Positions 6,705-15,379 are shown, numbered from the stretch's first letter. The stretch: DNA of 21,938 nt from JBOHCT01 sp050699055 (GCA_050699055.1 JBOHCT010000048.1:1-21938), one strand, 5' to 3'. Program-made: numbers and translations. The notes: generated by a model not told the origin, from the sequence alone.

Positions 6705-8651
6705 TTGCCCGTGTCCTATGACGCTCGTTCGATAACCGTTCTCGAAGGACTGGAAGCCGTACGCAAGCGCCCCGGCATGTACATCGGATCCACCGGGGAA
6801 CGCGGGCTGCACCACCTGGTACATGAGGTCGTCGACAACTCGGTCGACGAGGCGCTCGCCGGCTTCTGCGACAGGGTTCATGTCACGCTGCGCGCGGACG
6901 GCGGGGTTCGCGTCGAGGACAACGGTCGCGGGGTTCCTGTCGGCGAGCACCCGGTCGAGAAGCGCCCGGCCGTCGAGGTCGTCCTCACTACCCTGCACGC
7001 CGGCGGCAAGTTCGACGGGAAGTCGTATGCAGTCTCCGGCGGCCTGCACGGCGTCGGTGTCTCCGTCGTCAACGCCCTCGCGGCGCGTCTCGAGGTCGAG
7101 ATCCACAACGGTGGCTATACGTGGACACAGAGCTACTCGAAGAGCAAGCCGGACGGGCCGCTTACGCGGGGTACGGCTACAGAAAGCACCGGGACGATCA
7201 TCACCTTCTGGCCCGACGACTCGATCTTCGAGACGACGTCCTTCAGCTATGAGACCCTCGCCCGCCGGCTGCAGGAGATGGCCTTCCTCAACAAGGGCCT
7301 CACGATCGTCCTGCGCGACGAGCGGCCGGAGTTCACAGACGGCGAGCCGTTCCAGACGACCTACCGCTACGAGGGCGGCATCGAAGACTTCGTCCGTCAC
7401 CTGAACACCTCGAAGGAGCCAGTCCACAGCAGCATCATCGGGTTCACCGAGGAGAGCGACGGCATCGCCCTCGAGGTCGCGATGCAGTGGAACCACTCCT
7501 ACGCCGAGTCCGTCCACACCTTCGCCAACACGATCAACACCGTCGAGGGCGGTACCCACGAGGAAGGGTTCCGCGCCGCTCTCACCTCGGTCGTCAACCG
7601 CTACGCCAAGGAGCAGAAGCTGCTCCGCGAGGGTAAGGACGAGAACCTCACCGGCGAGGACGTCCGCGAGGGGCTCACGGCGATCATCTCGGTCAAGCTG
7701 GCCTCGCCGCAGTTCGAGGGGCAGACCAAGACAAAGCTCGGTAACACGGAGGCCAAGTCCTTCGTGCTCAAAACCTGCAACGATCACCTGCGCGACTGGT
7801 TCGAGCGCAACCCCGGCGAGGCCAAGGAGATCGTCAGCAAGACGCTTCAGGCCTCTCGCGCCCGCATCGCCGCCCGCCAGGCGCGCGACCTTACCCGGCG
7901 CAAGAGCCTGCTGGAGACGACCTCGCTACCAGGCAAGCTCTCCGACTGCCAGTGGACAGACCCCGGCAAGTGTGAGATCTACGTCGTCGAGGGCAACTCC
8001 GCCGGCGGCTCCGCGAAGGGCGGCCGGGACCCACGTTTCCAGGCGATCCTCCCGATCCGCGGCAAGATCCTGAACGTGGAGAAGGCCCGCATCGACCGCG
8101 TCCTGCGCAACAACGAGGTCCAGGCCCTGATCACCGCGCTCGGCACCGGCATCCATGACGACTTCGACATCGCCAAGCTGCGGTACCACAAGATCGTGAT
8201 CATGGCCGACGCCGACATCGACGGCCAGCACATCCGTACCCTGCTGCTCACCCTGCTGTTCCGCTTCATGAAGCCGCTGGTCGAGGCCGGCCACGTCTTC
8301 CTCGCCCAGCCACCGCTGTACAAGATCAAGTGGGATCGCCGCGGCGACGACGTCGAGTACGCCTTCTCCGACCACGAGCGCGACGCGATCATCGAGAGCG
8401 GCATTGCCGCGGGGAAGAGGGACCCGCACGCGCACGACGGCGTGCAGCGGTTCAAGGGGCTCGGTGAGATGAACGCCCAGGAGCTGTGGGCGACGACGAT
8501 GAGCCCGGAGGGCCGCGTCCTCCTCCAGGTCAGCCTCGACGACGCCGCGCAGGCCGACGACCTGTTCAGCGTGCTGATGGGTGAGGACGTCGAGTCCCGC
8601 CGCCAGTTCATCCAGCGCAATGCCAAGGACGTCCGCTTCCTCGACATCTGA
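6705..8651 (+). CDS. gyrB: DNA gyrase subunit B
   Basis: GyrB is the ATPase half of the type IIA topoisomerase that introduces negative supercoils. The 648 residues carry the GHKL ATPase features EVVDNSVDEAL, EDNGRGVPV and GGLHGVGVSVVNALA, then the transducer. The Toprim domain has EGNSAGGSAK near residue 428 and DADIDGQHI near 502. The C-terminal stretch is QRFKGLGEMNAQELW. Length is normal for actinobacteria. The TTG at 6705 follows an AGGAGG site (6694-6699) at five bases, so I prefer it to the GTG at 6711. It is followed by gyrA 28 bp downstream, forming the usual gyrBA operon. Confidence 0.97.
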   Translation: MPVSYDARSITVLEGLEAVRKRPGMYIGSTGERGLHHLVHEVVDNSVDEALAGFCDRVHVTLRADGGVRVEDNGRGVPVGEHPVEKRPAVEVVLTTLHAGGKFDGKSYAVSGGLHGVGVSVVNALAARLEVEIHNGGYTWTQSYSKSKPDGPLTRGTATESTGTIITFWPDDSIFETTSFSYETLARRLQEMAFLNKGLTIVLRDERPEFTDGEPFQTTYRYEGGIEDFVRHLNTSKEPVHSSIIGFTEESDGIALEVAMQWNHSYAESVHTFANTINTVEGGTHEEGFRAALTSVVNRYAKEQKLLREGKDENLTGEDVREGLTAIISVKLASPQFEGQTKTKLGNTEAKSFVLKTCNDHLRDWFERNPGEAKEIVSKTLQASRARIAARQARDLTRRKSLLETTSLPGKLSDCQWTDPGKCEIYVVEGNSAGGSAKGGRDPRFQAILPIRGKILNVEKARIDRVLRNNEVQALITALGTGIHDDFDIAKLRYHKIVIMADADIDGQHIRTLLLTLLFRFMKPLVEAGHVFLAQPPLYKIKWDRRGDDVEYAFSDHERDAIIESGIAAGKRDPHAHDGVQRFKGLGEMNAQELWATTMSPEGRVLLQVSLDDAAQADDLFSVLMGEDVESRRQFIQRNAKDVRFLDI

Positions 8652-8679
8652 CGACCCAGAGAAGGACAGGTTCCTCTCA

Positions 8680-11160
8680 GTGCCTGACGTGAACACCCCC
8701 GACACGCCGTACGACCGGACCGAACCCGTCGACATCCAGGTCGAGATGCAGCGCAGCTATCTCAACTACGCGATGTCGGTGATCATCGCTCGTGCGTTGC
8801 CCGACGTCCGCGACGGCCTGAAGCCGGTCCACCGCCGCGTGCTGTACGCCATGTACGACGGCGGCTACCGGCCCGACCGCGGCTACTTCAAGTGCGCGAG
8901 GGTCGTCGGCGATGTGATGAGCAACTACCATCCGCACGGCGACTCGGCGATCTACGACACGCTCGTACGTCTCGCCCAGGCGTGGTCGATGCGGATGCCG
9001 CTCGTCGACCCCAACGGCAACTTCGGATCCCCCGGTAATGACCCGGCCGCTGCGATGCGGTACACCGAGTGTCGCCTCACGCCGCTCGCCATGGAGATGC
9101 TGCGCGACATCGAGCGCGACACCGTCGACTTCCAGGCGAACTACGACGGGCGCTCGCAGGAGCCCGTCGTCCTGCCGAGCAGATTCCCGAACCTCTTGGT
9201 CAACGGCTCGGCTGGCATCGCGGTCGGCATGGCTACGAACATCCCGCCGCACAACCTCCGCGAGGTGGCCTCGGGCATCCAGTGGCTTCTCGAGTACCCG
9301 GACGCCGGTGACGATGAGCTGCTCGAGGCGCTGCTGGCGCGGGTCAAGGGCCCGGACTTCCCGACGGGAGCGCTGATCGTCGGCCACAGGGGCGTCGAGG
9401 ACGCCTACCGCACCGGCCGCGGGTCGATCACGATGCGCGCGGTCGTCGACGTCGAGGAAGACACCAAGGGACGGTCCAACCTCGTTGTCACCGAGCTGCC
9501 GTACCAGGTCAACCCGGACAACCTTGCCCTCAAGATCGCGGAGCTGGTCAAGGACGGCCGCATCCAGGGCGTGGCCGACGTCAGGGACGAGACGAGTGGC
9601 CGCACCGGCCAGCGGCTGGTGATCGTCCTGCAGCGCGGTGCCATACCCAAGGTCGTCCTGAACAACCTGTACAAGCACACGCAGCTGCAGGAAACCTTCG
9701 GGGCCAACATGCTGGCGCTGGTGGACGACGTGCCCCGCACGCTGCGCCTCGACCAGATCGTTCGCCACTACGTCCATCATCAGATCGACGTCGTCGTCCG
9801 GCGTACGCGCCACCTGCTGCGCAAGGCCGAGGAGCGCGCCCACATCCTGCGGGCCCTCCTCAAGGCCCTGGACCGGCTCGACGACGTCATCAACCTGATC
9901 CGCGGCAGCGAGTCGGCCGACGTCGCGAAGACGGGCCTCATGGAGATGCTGGAGATCGACGAGATCCAGGCCCGTGCGATCCTCGACATGCAGCTGCGCA
10001 GGCTGGCGGCGCTCGAGCGTCGGCAGGTCGTCGACGAGTACGACGAGCTGATGAGCCGCATCGCTGACTACAACGACATCCTGGCCTCTCCGGAGCGACA
10101 GCGCACGATCGTCGGTGGCGAGCTGCGGCAGGTCGTGGACAAGTACGGTGACGAGCGGCGTACGCGCGTCATCCCCTACGACGGCGACGTGAGTGCCGAA
10201 GACCTCATCGCCGAAGAGGACGTCGTCGTCACGATCACCCACGGCGGGTACGCCAAGCGGACCAAGATGGACGCCTACCGGTCGCAGCGTCGCGGGGGGA
10301 AGGGCGTACGCGGCGCCGAGCTCAAGCAGGACGACATCGTCGAGCACTTCTTCGTGACGACGACTCACCACTGGATCCTGTTCTTCACGAACAAAGGCCG
10401 GGTGTACCGCGCGAAGGCGTACGAGCTGCCGGAAATGTCGCGGTCCGCGCGCGGCCAGCACGTCGCGAACATGCTGGCGTTCCAGCCCGACGAGTACATC
10501 GCCGAGGTGATGGCCCTCCGCGACTACCAGGACGCGCCGTACCTCGTGCTCGCCACGAAGGGCGGATTGGTCAAGAAGTCGCGTCTCACCGACTTCGACT
10601 CACCGCGCTCCGGCGGCATCATCGCGATCAACCTGCGCGGGGAGGACGAGGTCATCGGTGCCCGGCTCGTCGACGCGGGCGAGGACCTCATCCTCGTCAG
10701 CCGTGGCGCGTTCTCGATCCGCTTCCACGCCGATGACGCGTCGCTGCGGCCCATGGGCAGGGCAACGTCGGGCGTCGTCGGCATGCGGTTCTCCGACGGA
10801 GACGAGCTGCTGGGGCTGTACGTCGTGCGTGACGGGGCCGACCTGCTGGTGGCCACCGAGGGCGGCTACGCCAAGCGGACATCCACCGACCAGTATCCGG
10901 TCCAGGGGCGCGGGGGCAAGGGTGTCCTCACCGCCAAGATCGTGTCGAGACGCGGCGGCCTTGTAGGAGCCTTGATGGTGCGGCCGGGCGAGGAGGTCTT
11001 CGCGATCACCTCGAGCGGCGGCGTAATCCGGACGCAGGCGAGCGGGGTCAAGAGGTCTGGGCGGCAGACTATGGGGGTACGCCTCATGCACCTCGCCAAG
11101 GGTCACACCGTCGTGGCGCTGGCCCGCAACGCCGAGTCCGTCGAGGAGAGTGAGACGTGA
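8680..11160 (+). CDS. gyrA: DNA gyrase subunit A
   Basis: GyrA breaks and rejoins DNA and wraps it for supercoiling. The 826-residue product begins MPDVNTPDTPYDRTEPVDIQ and has the catalytic tyrosine in AAAMRYTECRL (Tyr128). The GyrA box QRRGGKG marks the start of the C-terminal beta-pinwheel, and the wrapping repeats run to the end. The quinolone-determining region reads HPHGDSAIYD, with Ser89 and Asp93 at the positions equivalent to E. coli Ser83 and Asp87, the quinolone-sensitive type. The GTG at 8680 follows AAGGACAGG at nine bases; a GTG at 8689 is an alternative. The last four bases overlap the next start (GTGA). Confidence 0.97.
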   Translation: MPDVNTPDTPYDRTEPVDIQVEMQRSYLNYAMSVIIARALPDVRDGLKPVHRRVLYAMYDGGYRPDRGYFKCARVVGDVMSNYHPHGDSAIYDTLVRLAQAWSMRMPLVDPNGNFGSPGNDPAAAMRYTECRLTPLAMEMLRDIERDTVDFQANYDGRSQEPVVLPSRFPNLLVNGSAGIAVGMATNIPPHNLREVASGIQWLLEYPDAGDDELLEALLARVKGPDFPTGALIVGHRGVEDAYRTGRGSITMRAVVDVEEDTKGRSNLVVTELPYQVNPDNLALKIAELVKDGRIQGVADVRDETSGRTGQRLVIVLQRGAIPKVVLNNLYKHTQLQETFGANMLALVDDVPRTLRLDQIVRHYVHHQIDVVVRRTRHLLRKAEERAHILRALLKALDRLDDVINLIRGSESADVAKTGLMEMLEIDEIQARAILDMQLRRLAALERRQVVDEYDELMSRIADYNDILASPERQRTIVGGELRQVVDKYGDERRTRVIPYDGDVSAEDLIAEEDVVVTITHGGYAKRTKMDAYRSQRRGGKGVRGAELKQDDIVEHFFVTTTHHWILFFTNKGRVYRAKAYELPEMSRSARGQHVANMLAFQPDEYIAEVMALRDYQDAPYLVLATKGGLVKKSRLTDFDSPRSGGIIAINLRGEDEVIGARLVDAGEDLILVSRGAFSIRFHADDASLRPMGRATSGVVGMRFSDGDELLGLYVVRDGADLLVATEGGYAKRTSTDQYPVQGRGGKGVLTAKIVSRRGGLVGALMVRPGEEVFAITSSGGVIRTQASGVKRSGRQTMGVRLMHLAKGHTVVALARNAESVEESET

Positions 11161-11699
11161 GCTCTCATCACCCCGGGCCGTCTCAGACCGAGTCGTTCGC
11201 GCGACAGCGCAGCTCACCCACGAACCCCCGCACCCCCGCCGGGGCCGATGAGCGTCCGACCGACGGAGGGGAGGGAAGTACTCGGACGGCCATGGGGACC
11301 CGGGCCACGACCGCCCCGCAGGGCGGGGGGCCTCGACAGGCGCGGCTGCGGGTCAGCAAGGTCGATCCGTGGTCGGTGACGAGGTTCACGTTCGTCCTGA
11401 GCCTTGTGTGTTTCGTCGTGTTCTTCGTGGCTGTGGCCGTGCTGTGGCTGGCCCTCGATGTCCTGGGCGTCTTCGACGCCGTGGCCGGTCTCGTTCGGAG
11501 CCTCACGGCGGCCGGCAGTAGCAGCGGGGTCGATGCGGCGCCGTGGTTCGCGGCCTCGCGCATCCTCGGGTATGCCGCTTTGATCGGGGCGTTCAGCGTG
11601 GTCATCTTCACCGCGCTGTCGGCGCTGGGAGCCTACATTTACAACATCGTGACCGACCTCGTCGGTGGGGTCGAGGTGACGCTCAGCGAGCCTGAGTGA
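11157..11699 (+). CDS. DUF3566 transmembrane protein
   Basis: A 180-residue membrane protein of the DUF3566 family, found directly after gyrA in most actinobacteria (the Rv0007 position in Mycobacterium tuberculosis). About 65 N-terminal residues are hydrophilic, disordered and probably cytoplasmic. The conserved core starts at RLRVSKVDPWSVTRFTFVLS. Two membrane segments are seen, LSLVCFVVFFVAVAVLWLAL and LGYAALIGAFSVVIFTALSA. The C-terminus contains IYNIVTDLVGGVEVTL, typical of the family. The GTG overlaps the gyrA stop by four bases, which implies translational coupling. Biochemical function is not established; a link to cell envelope or growth is only a guess from conservation. Confidence 0.88.
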   Translation: MSSHHPGPSQTESFARQRSSPTNPRTPAGADERPTDGGEGSTRTAMGTRATTAPQGGGPRQARLRVSKVDPWSVTRFTFVLSLVCFVVFFVAVAVLWLALDVLGVFDAVAGLVRSLTAAGSSSGVDAAPWFAASRILGYAALIGAFSVVIFTALSALGAYIYNIVTDLVGGVEVTLSEPE

Positions 11700-11732
11700 C
11701 GCGGCTCGCGTCCGACCCGAGCTGCGGTGTAT

Positions 11733-11772
11733 GTCTGAGGATCCGCGCCACTGGAAGCGCGTTCGCTCAGAC
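11733..11772 (+). terminator. Hairpin after the gyrBA-DUF3566 operon
   Basis: GTCTGAG (11733-11739) and CTCAGAC (11766-11772) are perfect inverted copies enclosing a GC-rich segment with further pairing (GCGC on both sides). It is a probable transcription terminator. A third copy of GTCTGAG lies near 11795, so a regulatory repeat cannot be excluded. Confidence 0.5.
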
Positions 11773-11849
11773 GTCGGCCGAGCGGCGGCCAGGTGTCTGA
11801 GCGCCCGTGACCCGGGTGGCCCGCCCGTTCAGGCGACCGCTGGTCCGCG

Positions 11850-11878
11850 TTCCGTGTACCCCACCTCGTTGGTACGCT
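11850..11878 (+). promoter_or_regulatory. Candidate tRNA-Ile promoter
   Basis: TTCCGT at 11850-11855 and TACGCT at 11873-11878 have a 17-bp spacer. The -10 lies 12 bp before the mature tRNA 5' end. The -35 match is weak; the -10 position and form are good. Confidence 0.4.
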
Positions 11879-11890
11879 TACGTGTCGCAA

Positions 11891-11967
11891 GGGCCTGTAG
11901 CTCAGTCGGTCAGAGCGCATCCCTGATAAGGATGAGGTCGATGGTTCAAGTCCATCCAGGCCCACCA
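11891..11967 (+). tRNA. ileT: tRNA-Ile (GAT anticodon)
   Basis: A full cloverleaf of 77 nt with the 3' CCA encoded. The acceptor pair is GGGCCTG/CAGGCCC, the D-loop region is GCTC..GAGC, the anticodon arm is CATCC-CTGATAA-GGATG with anticodon GAT, and the T-arm is GATGG-TTCAAGT-CCATC. Placement just after gyrA is typical for actinobacteria. Confidence 0.97.
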
Positions 11968-12184
11968 GCACAGACTCCTGCTCGCCGGACCCAGAGTCCA
12001 GCCCGAGCTCTGCGACCTCGCCGACCGGCTTGACGCCCTCACCCTGACACACCCACGGCGCCTCGCTGGTGAGCGAGCAACACCGAAGAACGCTGTACGG
12101 CTGGTCACCCGCCCATCTGCCAGGCCCATTCTCCCGATAGCCTCGACTTGCTCTGAGTGGCTGGACCGTTGAGGCTCGGGGGTT
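11968..12184. other. Spacer after tRNA-Ile with no recognised gene
   Basis: About 217 bp between tRNA-Ile and the ArsR-like remnant. One plus-strand frame stays open for about 65 codons (including ELCDLADRLDALTLTHP) and ends at TGA near 12174. It has no convincing start or ribosome binding site, and I recognise no family. It may be decayed coding DNA. Confidence 0.3.
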
Positions 12185-12475
12185 CACACCGAGCGCGCAG
12201 GAAGCCGTTTCGTCGAACTGCCCCGGAGGGACATCATGCCGACCGCCTGGCCGCCTGCCTTGGCCGACATCCGGATACGGGCACAGCGCAATAGAAGAGC
12301 GACCATCCTGGCTGCCCTGGAATACCCCGCCAGCACCACCCAGATCGGCCTCCACGCTGTCCCTGCCCGTAGGCGCTGTGGGTAACCATCTCCGCGCCCT
12401 AGGGGAGACGGGCCTCGTCGCCCTGGCCACCACCGCCGGTAGCCGATCGTCAGCGCCGGGCGCACCGATCGGCGA
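12185..12475 (+). pseudogene. Decayed ArsR-type winged-helix regulator remnant
   Basis: Read from about 12185, this frame gives FVELPRRDIMPTAWPPA and then RNRRATILAALEYPASTTQIG. This resembles the C-terminal part of actinobacterial ArsR/DUF5937 regulators, where the winged helix usually reads like ALExPxTTxELA. The frame stops at about 12385. The continuation VGNHLRALGETGLVALATTAGSRS, the recognition helix and wing, is in a frame shifted by one base and begins around 12376. The N-terminal sensor part is absent. A truncated gene with one frameshift explains this best. The ATG at 12236 with GGAGGG upstream could still yield a short useless peptide. Family assignment is by pattern only. Confidence 0.55.
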
Positions 12476-13412
12476 AGTATTCGAGGGTGCTGGCAGTGTA
12501 CGTGAGATCGCCGGTGACGTACACCGTCGTGCGGCCGGACGACGTCTCGAGCTCAGCGTGTAGAAGCGGTGCGCTCGTCGACTGCCGCAGCACGCCGCAC
12601 CGGCGAGCCTGAACGTGGAGGACGGCTACCGCCGGCAAGGGAACCGACTGTTGCTTCCCTTGTCGCTCGGGCAGCGTGAGCCACACACGAGCGCCAGGGA
12701 CGTGGCTTCGTACCTGCGCGAGACGCGGCGTCGACGGTGGCCTGCCACCCTCACCGTCCGCACGCGTGGCGGCGCCAAGGCGCAGCCGGAGCGTGAGGCT
12801 GCCGTCGGGGCGCCGGGAGACGTGGATGGTGGTCAGTCGGAGGTGCAGGTGTCGGTGCTGGTGGCACATCGTGACCCGGAAGTTCGTCAGGCTCGCCAGG
12901 GCGTACGACGGTCCGAGCAGCACGTGGGTGGCGACCCAACGCTTGTCCCCTCCCGCTCTGTGTACCCGCAGCCGCACCGTGCCGATGCTCGTCGGTACCC
13001 CACTACAGATGGGAGAAAGCACGTACCAGACCTCCGCGGACCCGTGTTTGATGACAGTCTGCGGATCGTGCAGGCCGCCAGACTCCACCGCGAAGCCGGG
13101 GACGTCCATCCGTACCCTGTCCACGGTGACCCGGTACCGGCTGAGGTTGCGCAGGCGAAGGCCGACCTGTGCCGTGTCGCGGACCGAAGCCTGGGACATG
13201 TACAGCCCCGCCTCGAACCGGACGCGCGGCGCGTGCTGGCTTGCCGCCCAGTTGTGTACGCCGTACCCGCCGAGCGCCAGACCGACGCAGAACGCGAGCG
13301 CGACCGTACCCCGGACGCGCCACCGGGACGGCAGACGGCCCCACCGCGGCGGACCCTCCGACCCGCTGGTGAGAACATCGCGATCGGCGTGGCTCTCACG
13401 ATCGCGCCCCAT
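12450..13412 (-). CDS. Membrane-anchored protein with a duplicated extracytoplasmic domain, unknown function
   Basis: I do not recognise a named family. The 320-residue product has a charged N-terminus (about 1-33), one hydrophobic segment (about 35-51, VALAFCVGLALGGYGV) and a long, probably extracytoplasmic part. That part looks like two tandem beta-rich domains. The first contains VGLRLRNLSRYRVTVDRV, the second LTLRLRLGAATRA. Cysteines fall in matching pairs (Cys136/Cys183 and Cys272/Cys317, 47 and 45 residues apart), consistent with a disulfide in each copy. The ATG at 13412 begins just before the charged and membrane parts. The frame is open upstream to 13640, but those codons look non-coding. 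No strong ribosome binding site is visible. It is oriented opposite to its neighbours. Confidence 0.7.
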   Translation of the reverse strand: MGRDRESHADRDVLTSGSEGPPRWGRLPSRWRVRGTVALAFCVGLALGGYGVHNWAASQHAPRVRFEAGLYMSQASVRDTAQVGLRLRNLSRYRVTVDRVRMDVPGFAVESGGLHDPQTVIKHGSAEVWYVLSPICSGVPTSIGTVRLRVHRAGGDKRWVATHVLLGPSYALASLTNFRVTMCHQHRHLHLRLTTIHVSRRPDGSLTLRLRLGAATRADGEGGRPPSTPRLAQVRSHVPGARVWLTLPERQGKQQSVPLPAVAVLHVQARRCGVLRQSTSAPLLHAELETSSGRTTVYVTGDLTYTASTLEYFADRCARR

Positions 13413-13581
13413 GGCGGCATCGTAGGCCGGAAGCCTTGGAACAAGCTGGGTCGGTGGGCTGGTCAGGCGCAGGCACGGCATGTGCCCTTGGTATGTCCCA
13501 GTTCCCCGGCTACAGCCCCCGCACAATGATCTGTACCAGCGGCAACGCAGGTCACCGGGCGCGGACGGCGATTGAGCGAGA

Positions 13582-13610
13582 GTACCGAAGGGGAACAGTT
13601 CCGCCGGTAC
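13582..13610. promoter_or_regulatory. Nested inverted repeat upstream of the khtT-like gene
   Basis: The inner palindrome GGAAC-A-GTTCC (13592-13602) sits inside the outer pair GTACCG (13582-13587) and CGGTAC (13605-13610). It lies 67 bp before the next start codon. The short, symmetrical form suggests an operator for a dimeric repressor or a leader hairpin. No factor can be named. Confidence 0.35.
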
Positions 13611-13676
13611 GCTGGTTGATCGTCCTTGTGGGCAGGACACTGCCTACAGAGTGAAGCGCGTCAGCGTGGGGACACC

Positions 13677-14177
13677 GTGGCTGAGGAAACACAGTCAGTC
13701 CAGGTAGAGGAAACGGCGCTACCGGGCATCGGGCTGCGGCACGACTTCGCGACCCAGTCCGGTCGGCGTGTCGGCGTGGTCTCGCACCGCACCGGCCGGC
13801 GTGATCTTGTCGTCTATGACGAGACTGATCCGGAGGCCTGCCGGGAGTCGATCCCGCTGAACGGAGAAGAGGCCGACGCGTTGGCGAACTTCCTCGGCGC
13901 GCCGCGTGTGGTCGAGCGGCTTGCCACCCTGCACGAGCAGGTCCAAGCTCTGGTGACCAGCCAGTTGCGCATCGCCTCCGGCTCCCGCTACGACGGCCAG
14001 ACACTCGGAGACACGCAAGCGCGTACACGTACGGGCGTGTCGGTGGTGGCGGTGCTCCGGAGGCGCGGTGCAGTCCCCTCGCCCAAGCCGAACTACCGCC
14101 TGCACGGCGGAGACACGCTGATCGTCGTCGGCACCGCGGAGGGGATCGCGGCCCTGGCAGACATCCTGGCTAGTTGA
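13677..14177 (+). CDS. khtT: Cation/proton antiporter regulatory subunit, KhtT type
   Basis: A 166-residue soluble protein with two parts. The N-terminal half (about 1-75) contains LPGIGLRHDFATQSGRRVGV and LVVYDETDPEACRESIPL. The C-terminal half is an RCK_C (TrkA-C) domain that includes TGVSVVAVLRRRGAVPSPKP and GGDTLIVVGTAEGIAALADI. In Bacillus, KhtT is the ligand-binding regulator of the K+/H+ antiporter KhtU. Length and domain order are normal, and no lesion is seen. The GTG at 13677 follows GGGG at five bases; an upstream in-frame ATG at 13626 has no ribosome binding site. The partner gene directly downstream (12-bp gap) is broken, so this regulator may have lost its transporter. Confidence 0.85.
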   Translation: MAEETQSVQVEETALPGIGLRHDFATQSGRRVGVVSHRTGRRDLVVYDETDPEACRESIPLNGEEADALANFLGAPRVVERLATLHEQVQALVTSQLRIASGSRYDGQTLGDTQARTRTGVSVVAVLRRRGAVPSPKPNYRLHGGDTLIVVGTAEGIAALADILAS

Positions 14178-14189
14178 TAAACGGGGTAC

Positions 14190-14904
14190 ATGCACACCAC
14201 GGTCCTGCTCGTCGAGCTCGGGGCCGTCATTTTCGGTCTTGGTGTGCTCGGCAGGCTCGCGCGGCTAGCACCGCGCTCGGGGTCGCCATCGCCGCGGTGA
14301 TCGTCGTGCTGCTGATAGCGCTGCGGTTCGGGCACCTGATCAGCCGGCTAGCCCGGACGACGAGGTGCTCCTTCTCCTGGTCTTCGGGCTCGCGCTGCTC
14401 GTCGGCGGCATCGCGACCCAGTTCCAGGTGTCCGACGCCGTTGGCGCGTTTCTCGTCGGTATCGCGTTGTCAGGCCGCGTCGCGGAAGGGGCACGGGTCG
14501 TGCTCGCCCCGCTGCGTGACCTTTTCGCGGCGATGTTCTTCGTCTTCTTCGGCCTGCGCACCATCCCCGGCGCGATCCCGCCCGTCCTGGGCGTGGCCGC
14601 CGTCCTCGCCGTGGTCACCGCGCTCACGAAGATGGGTATCGGCTGGTGGGCCGCTCGCCGGGCCGGAGTCGCCGTCTTCGGCCGTATCCGTGCCGGGACC
14701 GTCATCATCGCCCGTGGCGAGTTCAACATCATCATCGCCGGACTCGCGACCAGCGCTGGCGTGGGCGGTAATCTCGGCCCGCTGGCCGCCGCCTACATCC
14801 TCATCAAGGCCGTCACGGGCCCGCTGCTGGCCCGCTTCGGTGAGCCCGCGACCCGCCGTCTCCTGCGCCTGATGAGTCGCCTACCGAAACCGAGATCTGT
14901 CTGA
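14190..14904 (+). pseudogene. khtU: Decayed KhtU-type cation/proton antiporter (CPA2) gene
   Basis: The gene begins normally with MHTTVLLVELGAVIFGLGVL, the first membrane helix of KhtU/KefB-like antiporters. After about 25 codons the sequence jumps to a later region (ALGVAIAAVIVVLLIALRF, then GHLISRL) in another frame. From about 14350 it continues in a third frame with SPDDEVLLLLVFGLALL, FQVSDAVGAFLVGIALS, FAAMFFVFFGLRTIPG and RGEFNIIIAGLA, to a normal C-terminus. About 150-170 residues of the transporter core are missing, and there are two frame changes, so no functional antiporter can be made. It lies 12 bp after the khtT-like gene, the usual operon order. Length loss is estimated against a family size of about 390-400 residues. 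Confidence 0.85.
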
Positions 14905-14998
14905 TGCGGGTGTCGTGCTGCGCGAAGCTCCCGTCCGGCCAGCGAAGCTCACTCGCGATTGCGGCTCACGACACGACCGACCTGCTAGCGTCCGCTGT

Positions 14999-15379
14999 GT
15001 GGAGACGCTGCGCATGCTGCCTGGGACGTACGCGATCTGCCGCCTTGATCCGAACAGGCCCCCTCCCGCGTACCCTCCCCCTGGTCCCGATCTGGTGTCG
15101 GTGACGTTTACGCAGCGGGAGATTTCGGTTGTATGCCCGGAGGAGCAGACGCCGTCGGGTGCACGGACCGAGGCAGGCTGGCGTGTCCTCGAAGTCGCTG
15201 GGCCTCTCGATCTCGCCCTCACGGGTGTCATGGCGTCACTGATCGGCCCGCTGTCCGATGCGGGGGTCAGTGTGTTCGCGGTATCGACATACGACACCGA
15301 CTTTCTGCTGGTACGAGGTGAGCAGGTCGGTCACGCGGCCCGTTGTCTGCGCCATGCGGGCCATCGCGTCGTCACGTAG
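14999..15379 (+). CDS. ACT-domain protein, CASTOR-like small family
   Basis: A 126-residue protein starting at GTG 14999 (METLRMLPGTYAICRLDP). An ATG at 15014 is a second candidate; the family usually begins MLxxLPGxYAVCRLxP. The conserved segments are VSVTFTQREISVVCPEEQ, GWRVLEVAGPLDLALTGVMA and AGVSVFAVSTYDTDFLLVR, the pattern of the small bacterial ACT proteins related to the amino-acid sensor CASTOR. These are thought to bind small molecules, but no specific ligand is established for this type. Upstream in-frame codons back to 14915 read as low-quality sequence. It is on the plus strand, 95 bp after the antiporter pseudogene. Confidence 0.8.
   Translation: METLRMLPGTYAICRLDPNRPPPAYPPPGPDLVSVTFTQREISVVCPEEQTPSGARTEAGWRVLEVAGPLDLALTGVMASLIGPLSDAGVSVFAVSTYDTDFLLVRGEQVGHAARCLRHAGHRVVT

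Noticed and set aside
8935..8965. Possible quinolone-resistance change in gyrA
   Set aside because: Ser89 and Asp93 are both the sensitive-type residues.
8677..10461. 594-codon open frame on the minus strand
   Set aside because: It is fully antisense to gyrA, whose product is certain. Long antisense frames are expected in GC-rich DNA.
12171..12192. Sequence resembling the tRNA-Ala T-arm (CGGGGGTTCACACC), considered as an attachment-site copy
   Set aside because: Only about ten bases match and the pairing half is missing, so it is too short to support an att site.
12615..13529. 304-codon plus-strand frame
   Set aside because: Antisense to the membrane-anchored protein, which has a coherent membrane segment and repeat pattern.
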